Origin: Motacilla alba alba
Lineage: Eukaryota > Chordata > Aves > Passeriformes > Motacillidae
Direction: 5' to 3'
Assembly (NCBI RefSeq): GCF_015832195.1
Contig: NC_052018.1
Location: 53,381,666-53,445,665, forward strand
Length of the DNA: 64,000 bases
Position 1 is the stretch's first letter, and every line of letters begins with the position of its first letter. This document shows, piece by piece, positions 26,615 through 41,600 of this stretch. Under the pieces are notes generated by a model, which was not told the DNA's origin, did not search any database, and saw only the letters and a program-made list of their open reading frames with translations. A program made the translations under genes and the position numbers.

Positions 26615-29600
26615 CTGAAAAGAAAAAGAAATATTTTAAGTCTTGTTTTCAAACTGACAATGAAATAAAATACACATCCTGTTGGCCAGATTCTAAAAGT
26701 ACCTTCCCTGAGGCATGCATGTCCATGTGTAAATGTGCACTATTAACTGGGCCAGCCAAAGTCTAATTGTTGTAATTTGAGAGATATGGTTATCAGATAT
26801 GCATGAGACCACACAAATGAAGAGAGACAATAAGGTGTGCAAGTGAACACAAAGTTTAAGAAAAAGAAAAGGCTAGGTCACTATTTCCCCCACAACACCT
26901 CCAAGTTTAATCAGTTGTTTATCTTCTCAAACTCTTGGGTGCAAGCTGTATTTTTATTCTTTTACTTCATGGTGGTTTAGAGTTTCTCTAAAGAAATGAG
27001 TGGGGAAACATTTTTAATAAATAAATAGCATTTGGATCCATTAACAACATGTTGCTGCTATAGCCAGACTGGGAGAAAAAAAGGTATTTTGATATTTATA
27101 AGAATAATTAAACCTTCTGTAATTATTAGGAAAAATTATCACTTAACAAAATGGCAAAATCTTTGCATAACTAAGAGTAAGTTATTATTATGAATTAAGA
27201 CATTTTAATATTATGTTCCTCTCTGGAACTCTTGCATCTTTTTCTGCATCACCTGGTTTTATTCACTATCAGAACTGAGTCAGTGAATTTAACAATCTGA
27301 CAGGGAACAACAGCTCTTTTACCACAACTGAACTTTCAAAATTTTGAATGCAAAACTTCCAAGAACAAACCTGACTATGTAATTAAGGCTTGTTTAAGAA
27401 TTTGGCTCCAAGTCAGTGACACCACAGATCACTGACCAAGGCAATAAAATTTAACAAGCAGATAATATTTCATGACTCTCTTCAATATGATTGATTCTGC
27501 ATAGACCTACACAAAGGGATACTACATTCTGGATTCACACTTCCTTGTAGCAGGACATACCAATATTTTATACTGAAAAGTTGGTATCGGATTTATTTTA
27601 CATGACAGAGTTCTATGACAGTGATCCATGATCTGTTTGTTCCAACTCTGCTTTTGTCACATGGACACCTTGAGGTGATAAAGATCCTAAGCACCACAAG
27701 GGAAAGACAACAAAGGAAAATGACTGGTGAAAATGAAACTTTCTATAAGCATTTGTGAGAGTTCTGCACACATAACTTGTTCATTATTAATAATGAGACG
27801 TATAGAGGATTCCTGCTCACAGCCTGTGAAAGTGTAATCAGTTATCCCAGTTATCAGGAATCTTTTTTTTTTTTTTTTACAGTGGATTGTAATTCTCACA
27901 CTTTATCTTGTGTCTATTTATAGTTCTCCTAAAAATGGTGAAAATCCATTCTTCATGGTCCACAAGAAAGTAGTTATTCATGTACCATGAAGCCTACTTT
28001 TCAAGTTTGTATTAAATAGTTATTTAGGACATATGCAATGCTTCTCAAATGTTGAGAACACCATGGAACTTAAAATAAAAACAACAAATACAATCCTTAC
28101 TGGACTAACTGACTGGAAGACAAGTGAATACCAAATATTTCTGAATCTTCTGAAGGTTTTCAGGGGCATTAAATTCCTATTGATTCTGCACATATATCTA
28201 AGAGGATATACCAATAAACCTGAGTTAATTGAGCTTCAGGAGATGAACTAGATCCCTGAATCTAGCTAGAGTTACAGCAAATGCTACTTTTACATTTTAC
28301 TTTTACATTACAGTTACTTTATCTTGTGAAGTTATATTTTCCAAACTCACACATTAAATCACATAGCAAGCACAGCTGAATGTCTTATGATAAGCATATA
28401 ATGACTGTGGTATATTGTGTTAACAGTCTCTGCCTGCTTTTATTTCTTTCTCTTTTGTCCATTTGCTTACATAACTCAACAGAGAAATGCTCAATTGTGA
28501 AAAGATTTCTTGCTTAATATCCTCATGAATGTCATACTTATGTAAAGATTCAATTTATACGGAGCTCATTGGTTTGCTTCTAGTAAATGCAACAAGCAGC
28601 AAAACCTTCCCAAAAGCTTAGGTTTTGGTGGAACAACTAGAACAACTAGTGTCATTTTGGAGTTTTTTACAATAAAAACTCAGAGCACAACCTTTTAAAG
28701 ATACTGGTTTTCTAATCTTTCCATTTCCTCAAACCCACAGGTTTCAGAAATTGTCCATGAGTTTTTTGTGTTTATATTCAGTTGATATTTGTTTCTGTGA
28801 CAGAATAAAATAATATGATTTTCCTTTCTCTGACATCCTCATTCTGAAAATTAAATGGTAATTAAGTGTATTGCAAGTGGTTTTTTTCCTTTTCTTTTTC
28901 TACCTTCTAGATATAGCCATAAATGATCAAGTGGCTTCTCCATGGCCAACGTCTAAGACACAAAAAAAGACAATCTGGGAACTGAACAGAATTCCTAAGC
29001 TCAATCTTTTTACTATGCAATATATTTTCAGTGAGGATTTAATTGTAGTGATCAACAAAATGGCAACAGAAAGAAATGCAAGGTAATAATCTGAGCTAGC
29101 AGATGAAAAAGAAATACTAAACAAAATATTATTTTTATCTTTCTTCCTCTTGAAATGAACATTAGTGGCAAATATGGAAAAGGAATTTCTTACAAATTGA
29201 ATCTTTCATGGCTATTTTAAGAAAATGTTGTGTATTTAAGGGTACTTTTGTACTTTGCTACACCAAGTTTAACAGAACACTGATTTTAATTCCTACTTAC
29301 ATTTCATTACTGCCTGCACTTCATAGACAGGCATGAGAATCAAACAGCCATCAAAATTCTCAGGAAGTGGACTAGAGGAGTCCCACGTATGTAAAGTATT
29401 GGAAAGTTTAACAATCCGGTTTCTACCCTTAGGCATTTTCCATTCTGCAATCTCTTTTAGGGTGTACATCTGGTCATCTTCACACTCATAGAATTCTCCT
29501 TCTTGTGAAAAGGGCAAAGTAAAGGAATGAGAATGGTTATTTCTGACCACGACACAGTTCACAGCCATCATTCCATGGACCTCTCCCACTGAGTTGAAGG

Positions 29601-32600
29601 TGATCTGCTCATCATGTTTGATAGTGAAATTTTCCAATTTTATATCCTCAGTGCTGTAGAAAGAAGGATGGCCAAACCTTGTTGTCCCAATAGAGACTTT
29701 TCTGGCAATTTCTTCAATGCTGGCATATGGAGTCTTATCTGCCACAACCTTATACAGACCTAAGAACAGAAAACTTGCATTATAAAAAAGGAAATACAGA
29801 AAGAAAGTCATGCCAAATTTTATACTGTGAATGTTATAAAAATAGGGAGCAAAGCACATCAAAGAATTCATAGATGATAGCTCAATTGCTAAAAATATGA
29901 CTCTATAGAGGTAATATCAGCTGGTACAACGTATAGGCAGCTAGAATTAACCCTTTCTGATGTGTATCTAATTTCTGACATCCAGCATTCTTAGTCCACA
30001 GTAAAATTTTTCTTTGCCACAGAAAAAAGAAAAATTATCATAAATTCCTATCTGTCTTCTCAGGAAACCAGGCTTTGAGACCTAAATGCAGATGTGGTAT
30101 GAGGAAATACAACATTAATGTGATCAGTTCATGCAGGATAAGTTTCTTGTCTAAACATCAGTACTATGTAACCTTCCACAAGCAGACTGGGAATTCCTAG
30201 ACCAAGTGTGTTTAAAGATACATCCCAAATGAAAGAGTAGCACCTACAGATAAGAAAGAGCAAATAGATTTTAGCATATCTGACAGCCCAGTCCACCAGC
30301 TGGATTAATTCAAAGTCTGGGTGTTGTAGCACTCTAGCCATCACAAGGCAATTAAAATGCTGAAGTTCTGCAAGGCAGAAGCTGTATCTGAGCTTCCCTA
30401 TCTCCTAGGGACATTATTACTTCATGTTAATCATGCCCTTTGGATCTGTCTCATTAGGAGTTTCCACTGCAAGAAAAATATGTACATTTCTATATTTGCG
30501 TGAGGGTTTTCATAAAGGAAGATGAGCTGAAGGGTTGAGAGAACTAAAAAGCAGGTCTTAGCAGAACTGTGTGATTCAGCTGTCTTCCTCACAAGGCATG
30601 GTAGCATTGTGAATGCTGTCTAATGGAATTGCAGTGCAGCTTCCTGAGACAGACATTGACAAAGACTTGCTTTTGAGTGAATATAAGCGAGAATAGAGGT
30701 TATTTCTAGGCCAAGTTTGCTAGTCACAAATAAACCAATAGCTACAGCTACAGTGACAAAGAAGCCAAGCTCCCTGGGAGACACTGTGCCTTTTCTCCCT
30801 TTGTCTGCCAAAGCCAACCAGCAAAAATCCTGTGGCCTCGCTCCTCCATGCTATTGACACTCAGGACCACCGAGAGGGTAAAGGTATGCTCCCATTTTGG
30901 CTGTTAAGGAGGAACCATGGGATGGGGTATCAAAGAGCCTGGTTGGTACCACTAAAGAAACTTTTATGGCAGCTTCAAATCGCATGAGTAGTTTAAGCCA
31001 TGTCTGAAAGGTTTTAAATATCCTACCCAATTGTCCTCAGCCAAGTGCAGGATGTCCCAGCAGATACCTAGATTTCAGTAAGGTGAGATGCTGCCACACA
31101 GAACACACAGTTGCTGTTGGATCTTGGGAAGACACTAATTTCCTTCCCTAGACCTCCCCTGATTGTGGGATTGTTTAACAAATTGGATCAGGGAATGTTG
31201 TTTCTCTTAAAAATAAGCAATGTTCTTATTTTCTTTCAAACTTTTTCCCTTACTGACTTTCATTACTGACCATAATCAACACAATTGAGGGCCCTGCGTG
31301 ATCTCAGGGTGTCCCTGAGATTGTATTTCTTTAAATGGATGTATCAAATAGTTCCATCTATCACAACAGCTTTTAAGTTTTTTTTTTTTTTTTGGGGGGG
31401 GGGGTGTGGTTGTGGCTACAGGATTGCTGTGATTCTTTACAGTAGTAAAACCCTGTGCTTTCACTTTGTAACTTTAGCACCACTCTTGTTAAAGGAGATA
31501 TAATTAAGATTGTGTCTGTTGAGTAGCTTTTAACTGAATTCATCAACATATTGGGCATATTTGGTTCTGTGTGTCCCATGTGGCCACTAGTAACTCTGGG
31601 AACTAAAATCTCTGAGGGCCTGTCAGCAGCCTAAGCAGTAATAGATCTTTGATCTGCTGCAGAAATAGTCACCAGTTCTGCCAGTGTCACTTATTTCTGC
31701 AGTTCTGTGCCTTCACAATTGTTTGTATGACAGCCAGCTTTTCCTGTGTGAAGTCGGTGCCTTGTGTCAGTGCATCCTCTACGTATATGTCCTCACTGCA
31801 GGAAAACCTGCAGGAAAACCTGCAGGCTTTTTCCTGGGCTGCAAGGAAGGCACATGCATGAATGTACAAAGCACAACTGGAACACACTTTTCTCTCTCAC
31901 TGGTATTTGCAATGTTTCTCACTGCCATTTTAACACAATTATTAGTGAGGAAGTTATCTACCACGGTCCTAATCACCACTGGAGCATGTCAGTGCAGATC
32001 AACAAAAGCAGGTTCATCAGCATTTAGAAAGCATCACTGTGACAAGGCACCAGTGACAAACTGAAACTGTGGAAAAAACAAACAGTGTTATAGTATCATG
32101 TTTTGCAAGCACAGGATGGGTATCATCTCTTGGCAGTGCTGGGAGAAAACAAATAGGAATATTTTTCATTAAAAAGGATATTCAAAATACTTATGATGTG
32201 TCCCTAAGGCAGTAACTATGCTTACCCATCTGTAAAACAGGAGCGTCTGCCCCCCACAAATTCCCCTCAATTACATTGAAAAGCCTCAATAAACTGTGCA
32301 AAAAATTTCCAGTTGAAAATATTTGGCAATGTGTAGGTATGAGGAACATTCTTCTCTTCTATGAGTTTGACAATAGTCTCAGGCTACTAATTTTGCTGGG
32401 CCTACAAAGTTATTTGGAAGGCAACTATTTCAGCAACAAACTGATGAACATCCCAGGTTGGAAAGCAGGTGTCGTGTGGAAGCATAATTACCAGATTTCA
32501 TGCAAAACTAGACACCTGATTAACCCCTTGGCCCAGGCAGACTGGCTTTGTCAAGGATGGGAGCAGAAGAATGTTTGCCTTCTGTTCTGCTGGTTTTCTT

Positions 32601-35600
32601 AATTTTGGTGACAGAACGCTTGCTTAGGCAAGAGAAGAGCCATGTGGCCTTGCATACTTAGCTTCTGTATCGATAAGACTCCTGACATGACCTAACAGCC
32701 ACCTCTGAGTGGCTATGAACATGCAAAGTTCCACATGTTTCTCTCTACATAGAACATAGGTAAACATATAAAAGGCTATTTTGGTATATTGGGTGGAAGT
32801 CACTGCCATATTCTGCCATGGTATCCTCTCATAAATGCTCTCCTTGATACTGTATATATATATACTGTAAAAACCAAAACAAAACCACAAAAACCACCAA
32901 ACAATATTATCTGGAGCAATTCAGAGCCTTATTAAAATCACAGTGAATCAAATTGCAAAAACAAACGTTTTCCAAATCTAAGATAACAAGGAAACGTCCA
33001 GGAGGAGGAGACATATGGTAAATCCGAGATGCTAAAATTTGGACATTTTGAGGTCAAACAAAAATATTTTTGTAGTTTTTCACAAACCATAAAATGATTG
33101 AATCAAATTCACTTCGACTTTCCCAAGAGATCTTGGTGGACTGTAAGGGGGAGAGACAGATGGAAATAACAAATTTGGAAAAAAGTCCATCTGGTTTATC
33201 AAGATCTGGCATTATTGCTCCTATAGATATACTATCTAAACGCAATCTGGTCTACAACCAAACTGTACTGATGTCCAATGGTTTGAGGGAAAATAAAACA
33301 GTCATACAAGAATAACTATACTCATATATAATAATACTACAGGAAAATGTAACCATTCCACTCCATGAAGTCTCTGTACCTAGTGACATTTCACTAGGTG
33401 AAGTGTCTGCCTAGACATAATACAAGGAATGATTAGTAAGTCCCAAATATCATCAGCCCATCTTTTCAAGACGTTTAGACAGAGTTCAAGAATCTGAGAA
33501 AATTATTTCACTGATATGGCAGAGAAAACATAGCCAGAGGATCACAAGACTGAATGTGCTATGGGAAAGCACATTTTGACAGAAGGATATTTTTACCAAC
33601 TTTTCACAGAAGAGTATATGCAGCTTTCTTTTACTGGCTGTAGTGCAAAATGTACCACCCTGGAGCTTTATGGACTTTCTATTTTCAGTCTTAATTAGAG
33701 TCCTGAAGGAAGGGAGTATTTTACTCTCTTTCCCCCACAGAAAGCTGAGAAAACCAATAGTTAGGCTTGCCTACTGGAGTAGCAAGCAGCCTTCAAGAAA
33801 AAAGAAGAGCAGAACAAATCATCTGTCCCAGACCAGCAGTTTCTGTTCCCCAAGTAAGGTTGGGAAGAGCACAGTTTCTACCTTCTCTGGAGATAACTTA
33901 ATTGCTATTCCTCTTTTCCCACACCTCCGACACCCACTCACTACCTCTTCTGCTTCAGCATCCTCCTCCTCTCATCCTGTCCCAAAAGACAGCTCTTCCT
34001 CACCTAGTACTGAGATGAGCCTTTTAATGCCTAACCCCTGTTCTTCCATGGATGCCTTGCGTGGTCACTGACCGAGAGTCCGTGAGTTTCCTGTCTTTTG
34101 ACTTGCAGATGAGTACTCAAAGGGGCAGTCACGCTGAGATATGTGTCTGTCAGGCTACATAGGAATGAGCAGCAGCAACAACCAGGGACCTCATGAGAAC
34201 AGGGGCAATCCAGTAATGTTTTTTTGCAGAAGGAATACAATGAAACGTCATCATTTGTGCTGGCAAACAATTCAGCTGTTGTGCAAATTACCTGTCTGCT
34301 AATTTGCTAGTAGTGAAAATTGTAGTTCAAAATGTGGTTAGATGTAGTCATTGAAGTGTCTAGAGTAACAGCAGACTTCTATTATTTTACCCACTGTATG
34401 AGCACAGAAAGAATAGCCCGGTCCTCTGAGGCATGAAAAAGAACAAATTAGAATGAGGATAAAAGAAAGAACACAGATAGTAAACTTGCGGTTGCAGCGG
34501 TTTCTCTAATGCAAAGGGCAGATTAGGCCTTTATCAAGGATCTGATTTGCCAGAGAAGAAAAAAGGAGTTCTGAGGACTGCAAATACGTTCAGAAAGACA
34601 AAGAGTAAGGCTCATTTAAGGCCAATAAGCGCAGTTCTTCAATCTCAGAGCTGCTATCCCCAGAGTAACCTAAACAGGAGCATTGCTCATTCATGCCAGT
34701 ATGCGCACAGTGAAAGGATACATGAGCCCATGGCATGCAAAAGAGCTCATGGCAAAGGAAATGGAAAAGAGCATCAAAGCAAAAGATCTCTCTGCATTAA
34801 TGCTGGCAAGAGAGCGCGGTACATACAATGTAAATACAGGGTCAGCCTCCTGGAGACCTGTGGATATTTTTATTGAATGAAGTCAAAGGCAGCGTGAAAA
34901 AGATAATCTGCAATTCAGTTCTTTGCTTCGTTCAGGAGATGGGGGCAAGCCATGTTTCGTGTACAATGTTTCAGTTAGATCTGAGCGCGTGTATGTAATA
35001 AAGTGAAAAGGAAAAAGGTCAGGAAAGAGCAAGAGACTGGGAAATCTTGACTCTGCAGAGCAGAATCATTCATCAGCTAAGAACTAAACTAGAGAAATGA
35101 CAAATTTATGTCTTACCAAATAGCTCTTGAATACATAAGAGTACATATACAGAGAAAAACAGGAAAGAGGTGCTCCCTGTTGGGCAAATAAGAAGTGTCA
35201 TTATGCCCCTCTTCAGTGCTGCTGTTCAGTAATACCCATCATGTGGAGGATAATAATGATAAATTTCAGCAAAATGAACTCTGAATTTATTTTTCAAGTG
35301 AAATAACCCAGTTTTCTAGAACACTGGTTGGGAGAGTTCATAACTATGCATGGAAATTGTAGTGCTTAGATCGAATTTGAAAATGTGCTCAGCAGGGCAA
35401 CAGCATCCAAATGCCATGTTGTAAAACTGATCACTTGAATGCAAATAAATCCCGATTCACCAGGTTCAAGCATTTGAAATCACAAGTCTTTCTGTTCTAA
35501 CAATCGGGACCTTCAACATTAATAAATTCAGGATTACTTTTATCACTCTGTTGTGTTGGATACTTTAGGATTCAAATGTTCAACCTCACCTGCCAATCAA

Positions 35601-38600
35601 GTTTAGAATACATTTCTATCGGTGTATGCAATTTAGAGATATAAGAAATTTTAATAATATCAGAGAAACTTGGATTACAAGAAAAAATACCAAGTATCCA
35701 GAGAGTCCACAGGAGAGTCGTATTTTAATATCTCTAGATAGCCACAGATAATGAAAAGGTCTTTGATCTGGGCCCTGCTAGTGCTTGAAAATGGCGTTCC
35801 AAAAAAGTCTTTTAATGAGTGGTCATAGAAACCATTCTGATCCACAGGATAAGAAAAACGTGAAGGTAAATTGAGGATCTATTTGGGGGGGGGGGGGGGG
35901 GGGCCCCAAGTTATATATACACAACTATTTCAGAGAGAAATCTGTATTTTAGAGATGGCAAATAAAGGCATAGCAGAAGATTTTTTTTTGAGAATTCAGA
36001 TGAAAAATTCAATTCCCATGGACTTTTACATTTTATTTGTTTCAATACGTGTGTCTTGTCTCCCTCTGCAGAAAAAGCACGTCCCAGCTTGGATACTGGC
36101 GTAACCGAAACCCTATACATGCACGTGCACACTCTGGCATACTCAGCAAGACTTTAGATGAACATCAATGAGGTTATTAAGTCAAGCACTCAAACACTAG
36201 AAAACACTCATATTATGCTCCCCATGCAGCATCAATTTAATTTCTCATGTGCTTTCAGTACAATACAGTGCTAATTAAATATTTAGGGTGGGGTTTTTTG
36301 TACAAAACTGTAGCCTCATTCAGTCCATTAGCTAGACTGATGGCCAAAGTGAATCCTGGGCATGATCTCAGACTCTTGAAGTCTGTTGTGTTCTGTGTGT
36401 GCTCTGTACCAGTGGTTCCTTTATGCATGTGTCCCACAACTTCTCCTCCAGACTCCCTCCCACTCCCACTGCCCTCCTCATGCAGCTCTCCAGCTTGCTC
36501 ATCTCCTCTCACCAAGGGGCTCCCACTACCTCTGCTGCCTGCGAGACTCCCAGCATAGGAAATGCCCTACTTGCAAACTTGTGGGTGGGTGGGGTCTTCC
36601 TGAGCTGCTGAAACCACCTGCACCTGCCTCCAGTCCCTGGTCTTTGCATGGAAAATCTTCATCCTTCTGTCCTGTTCTGAAATCAAAATTTTTTGTACTA
36701 TTTTCCTAATACAGTTTGTCTCCTCCACTTCCCACACTTGGGATACTCACATGGGATAGACACTTCTCCCTCTGTGCTTTATTCACTTCCCTGTTAAATG
36801 CTGCTGGGCCCTAACAGTAGAGGAACTGAGATGAGAGCAAAATTCAGAAATTATTAAATATGACACATGATGAACTAGTACTGGGTTCAGTAATTGGCCA
36901 GCTCTCCTTAACAAGGCAACATGGAGAGGGGAAGATATGGTCCAAGTAACAAGTCAGTACCACGTGCCAAATTTCAAGTCCATCCTCCAAAATATGAATA
37001 TATTTGGATTTCTCTATAGAACAGTTAAAGAGACTTTTTAAGCAGAAAACCACATCCATTACCCTCCAATCCTGTTTCCAAGCATGGAGCAGCCACTCTG
37101 GCCATCATAGAATAAATCATTAAAACAAAAGCAGTATTGAAAACAAAGTATTGATAATATTTTCTACCCAGAATAATAAAATACAGATGTAGTAATGGTA
37201 AATACATCATGGTTTAAGAACACAACAAGGAAGATTTCAGCTTAGACAAGGTTTGGCAAAGTCATAAGTAAATGAAAAGAACATTTTTGTTGTAATTCTT
37301 ACACCAAGGGACTCCAAGTGTAGAAAGCATTACCACAAAACTTTATAATTCTAATAACTTCTATGCAGGTTTGAGAAAGGACTTCAAGAGTTGAAATTTA
37401 AAAACTAGTTGACTGTGTCTTGTATCATCTGATAAAACTGTATTCTTGACAGCTGAGTTGCAACCTCAAATATCAATCAAGACAGCAAATCAATAAAATG
37501 AACAAAGGTGATTACCCAGGGCCATAATTTCTCAAAAACATGTATTAATGAAATACTATACCAGGAAAATTTAGTGGTAATTCCACTTTGGCTGAAAACT
37601 GGCTGACTTCATTATTCCCACAGATACTTGCTATGAGTTTATTAATTTTGAAGCCAATAACTTTAATGACATCTTCTGTTGAGAGGGAAAATTCACTTCC
37701 AAACATCTCATAGACGGAGTCTGAAAAGAAATGCAGAAGGAAGGAAAAGCATTATTTAGCTTTTTCTCACTTTATCCTGTGTCTTCACCCATTTGAGTAA
37801 AAACAAAAATAATACTTAAATTATATGAAATAATACTTATCTTGTGATAATTACCCCAATTTTCTCTTACCTCCTCAGGGTCATGAGAAAAACTGTCTCG
37901 TGACTTCAATGACCATTCAGCTGTATGCGTACATGGTTCTTTAATGCATGCAAGGAGAACAAGGTCTGAAGAATCTACATTTCCAAATTGTTAGACCAGA
38001 ATAGGTTGAGGTAGAGCATAGGATTACCTGAGTTGTCAGGAGCTGTCTCCCGAAACCAGCAGGCAGTGGAGCTCAGGCACTACGGGTGCCTCTGCGCAGC
38101 GCAGGGCATAGCATATCCCATAGGAAACATTAGATTACAGCAGGAGACAAAAACCCACCGACCCCTGAAGGTACCTGGGGGACGACAGGAGACATCCAAG
38201 TGCAACCAGCATTTGAGTTTCCTGTGGTAACAGAAGACCTGAAGAAAGCACTAGAAATTGGAAAACTGGCAAATTAACAATGGCAATCCCTGTCCCATGT
38301 TGAAATGAGCATATTGATTCAGACCTGGCAGCAAAAAAATTCCTTTTCTGTCTGTCGTGTTCAGAACTTTGAGAAAAGGAACAAAGCAATCCAGCCAAGT
38401 ATTTCAGCACTTCCTCAGCAAAACCTTGAACTGTATCTTGTCCCGCCAAAACTAGTCCTCCCTTTTCCATTCCAGTTGTGGTCAACCTTTACTGTTTCAG
38501 AAGCAGTTGCACAGGGAGAAGAATAAAGCCAAAAAACTCAAAAGTCAAGTTATGAAGAAGAAGGAAAATTCCTCCTTGTCTCTGCAGGAGATTATCAGAA

Positions 38601-41600
38601 GCTTTGGGGCACGGGATCAATTAACTATATATAAAGGCAATGCAGTGAACACATAGTGTTCCATTTGTAGATAGAATTGCATATAACACAGAACATCAAA
38701 AATGTTGACTTTAATACTAGCTTCCATTCTTCTATGCACTTCCTCCCAAGAACGAATCAAGATCTGTCCTGAAGCAATGTGGACATGCCCTTTCTAAAAT
38801 CTCATCTCAAAATTTCATTTCCCTTGTGGTGAGAAGCATTGTTCTCATTTCCACTCCCAATGGGTTAGTGAGTGTATTTATTTGCTCTCCTACCAATATT
38901 GTTCAGTGATTTAAAATTCTTTCTCATTTCCATTTTTCCCTTCCCCAGAGGGTTCTCAGGGTTAATATTGCCCTTTGCTTTACTTCCTCTAAGACAGATC
39001 TTCCTTCCCACAATTGCTCTAAGCCCTTAGTTATATCTTGTTCAGTTTAAAGTCTTGTCTTTTTACTTTTTCTTTTTTTTTAACCTAGGTAAGCAGAATG
39101 GTATCAGGCAATGAAAAGTATTTAAAACCTGACCTCTGGCTACATAGTTGCAATCAACAATTGAGAAGGCCAGTACTGAAATATCATTATTGCTGGCAGA
39201 ACTCCCTTCCTTGAAGAGCAACACTCTTTACAGCTCTCCTTGTAGTCGGTGGGGATAGTGGGGAGAAACATAAAAAAAAACCCAACAAAACAACAGCTTA
39301 CCTTTTTTCTTTTTTCCACCCAGGTGTCACACCAAAAGAACCCAAACAATTAGCTGGCAGATCTTACTGGTGTTCATTCAAGAACAATTCCAGTCCTGAA
39401 TATAGCCTGGGCTAATAAGCATCTCTTACTGAGTCTGTGATCTATTTATTAACTCTGCTGCAGCACCTGCAAATGACAAGTGCTTGACTATCTCTTAGAC
39501 CTCAAGAGAAGTCACTGGGAGCCTAGCCTGAGCATAATTTATTCTTATTTTAGCCTAAACCTAGCCAAAGCCTCAATAGAGCACCACAAACCAACAGGAG
39601 AATGATGGAGAGTAATGCTGAGCAACTGGGTAAGTGTGCTCTTTTGTGAATATATGCCCAGACAAACTTACTGGTTGCTTGTGCAATGCTCTCAACAGTT
39701 GAGATGGACACCAGAAAATCCTCAGCTTCCATGAAGAAGATGTAGGTTTTTAACCCTCTGGAGAAGGAATTTTGATTGAAAAAATAAAGTAAAAATCATC
39801 TGGAAGATGCTTTTCACAGGTTGGATGGGACAACATCCCCTGGTTTGCCTTGCTGAGGACCCTATAGAGGCTTAAGGTCTTTGCTGTGCTTAGATTTCAA
39901 ACACAGCAGGCCTCCTGCTGCACACCAGGATGATGACTAACTCAGAGTTATTTTGAATTATAATGCCACACAAATATCAACCAGTGCCAGGTGAAGAAAC
40001 ATGCTGTTTAAGCATGCTTTCAACATTTCTGGTATTGAGCAGAAGACCAAGAGAGCTGCTGCTCTTTGACAAAAAAGAACAACCTGGTTTTCTAACAGTA
40101 AAAATAGTGCATAGTTGTTTGCTCTGTTCAGTCCCTTAGCAATTCAACACAGACTAACTCAGCTGTCTCTGTGTCTCAGCCTCCCATCAGGAGGCTGGCT
40201 GTTGCTAATACAGATCATGAAATGCCATGTCTACTCACTTTTTGAAATACTCCAGCTATAGTGACTCCACCATTTCCCTGGGCAGCCTGTTCCAGTGCTT
40301 CTCTCCAGTAAACTCTTTCAGTGAATATTTTTTCCCAATATTCGAGATTAGCCCCCCCTGGCATAACTTGAGGCCGTTTTCCCTTGCTATGTCACTGGTT
40401 GTCTGGGGGAAGAGAACAACCCTCACCTCACCACAGCCTCCTTTTAGTTAGTTTTAGAGAGCGATAAGATCTCCTCAGCCTTGTTTTCTCCAGGCTTAAA
40501 TTCCCCAGCTCCCTCAGCTGCTCCTCATAAGATTTATGTTCAATCCCCATCATTAGCTCTGTTTTACTTCTCTAGGCATGCTCCAGAACCTCAATGTCTT
40601 TCCTGTCATTCTTTCACCACCACTCTCTGGGCTTGGCCATCCAGCCAGTTTTATATCCAGTGATGAGTACACTTGTCCAAGCTGTGGGCTGCCAGCTTTC
40701 CCAAGAGAATGCTGTGGGAGACTGTGCTAAAGGTTTTCCTGAGGTTTGAGTAGGCAACATCCACAGCCTTTCCTTCATCCACTTAAAGGAGAAGTTAAGG
40801 TGCTAAAACTCTCAAAAAACTGTTATTGAAGAATATTTAATGACTATTTCAGTCTCTATCTGCAACAATGTGATTCCACAAAATCCCCCAAGAAAATTAA
40901 AATCAAGGTGGGGGGTCATTGTCCTACCATCAAAGAAATTAATATGGGTACGTAATCCCTGGGCAAACAAAATGCTTTGCAATACCACCAGTAAAGACCA
41001 TAGGATAGTACTTTTCTTTTGCAGAAGAGGGGTTGGGTAGACAGATCATATAACCATGGAATAGAGGTATGCCACCACATTTTCCATCCAAGACATCAGA
41101 GACCAACTTCCAACAGCTTATCAATACTAAAACGTGTATTGCCAGATTTATTTGAAATAGGCCAAGAGGTTGGAAGATTATGAGGATGAGAGGTTGGGTG
41201 GATGATTGCTAACTGACTGAGACCATGATTGCAGAAGTCTCATTTTTATCAATAATAGGATTCAGAAAAAAATTAAAAATTAAAATCTGCCAGCCACATT
41301 TTTGGGGGGTACAATTGCACATACAGTATTGATTTTAATTACATATTTGTCTGCAACTAGATTGCTTTGGCCCTGATTTTAGCCCTTGCTTGGCAGTTTG
41401 CCTGGAATAATACAATGAAGATTACATTCAGACAAGAAAAATGTTACCTAGGCCCTTGCAGCAAATATTTGTGCTGGTAAAAGGGAGCCAGGGAAACTGC
41501 ATTGCTTTTGAAAAGGATAATAAAAGTACTTTTTCCTTTAGAAGCCATGATAATTAATCTTAAAACATTTTGAAAATTCCCACTTTGTGACAATGTGACC

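Larger units (their letters stand above)
29760..37561 (-). other. THEMIS intron 2
   Basis: 7802 bp from donor CCTG|GTATAG to acceptor TCTGTTCTTAG. It contains a T16G11 run near 31.4 kb, a small 12-bp tandem repeat at 31797-31827 and a G19C4 run at 35885-35907. ORFs of up to 142 codons on the plus strand (for example 33643-34071) have no recognisable domain and no splice or promoter support. Nothing else was identified. Confidence 0.92.

Noticed and set aside
29760..29871. 5' extension of the exon 3 reading frame to an upstream ATG
   Set aside because: Hydrophobic, unrelated to the family and preceded by a clear acceptor at 29761-29760; it is intron.
33643..34071. 142-codon plus-strand ORF with a Ser/Pro-rich end
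   Set aside because: The Ser/Pro stretch comes from a TCC/CTC-rich segment. No domain; it lies antisense within THEMIS intron 2.
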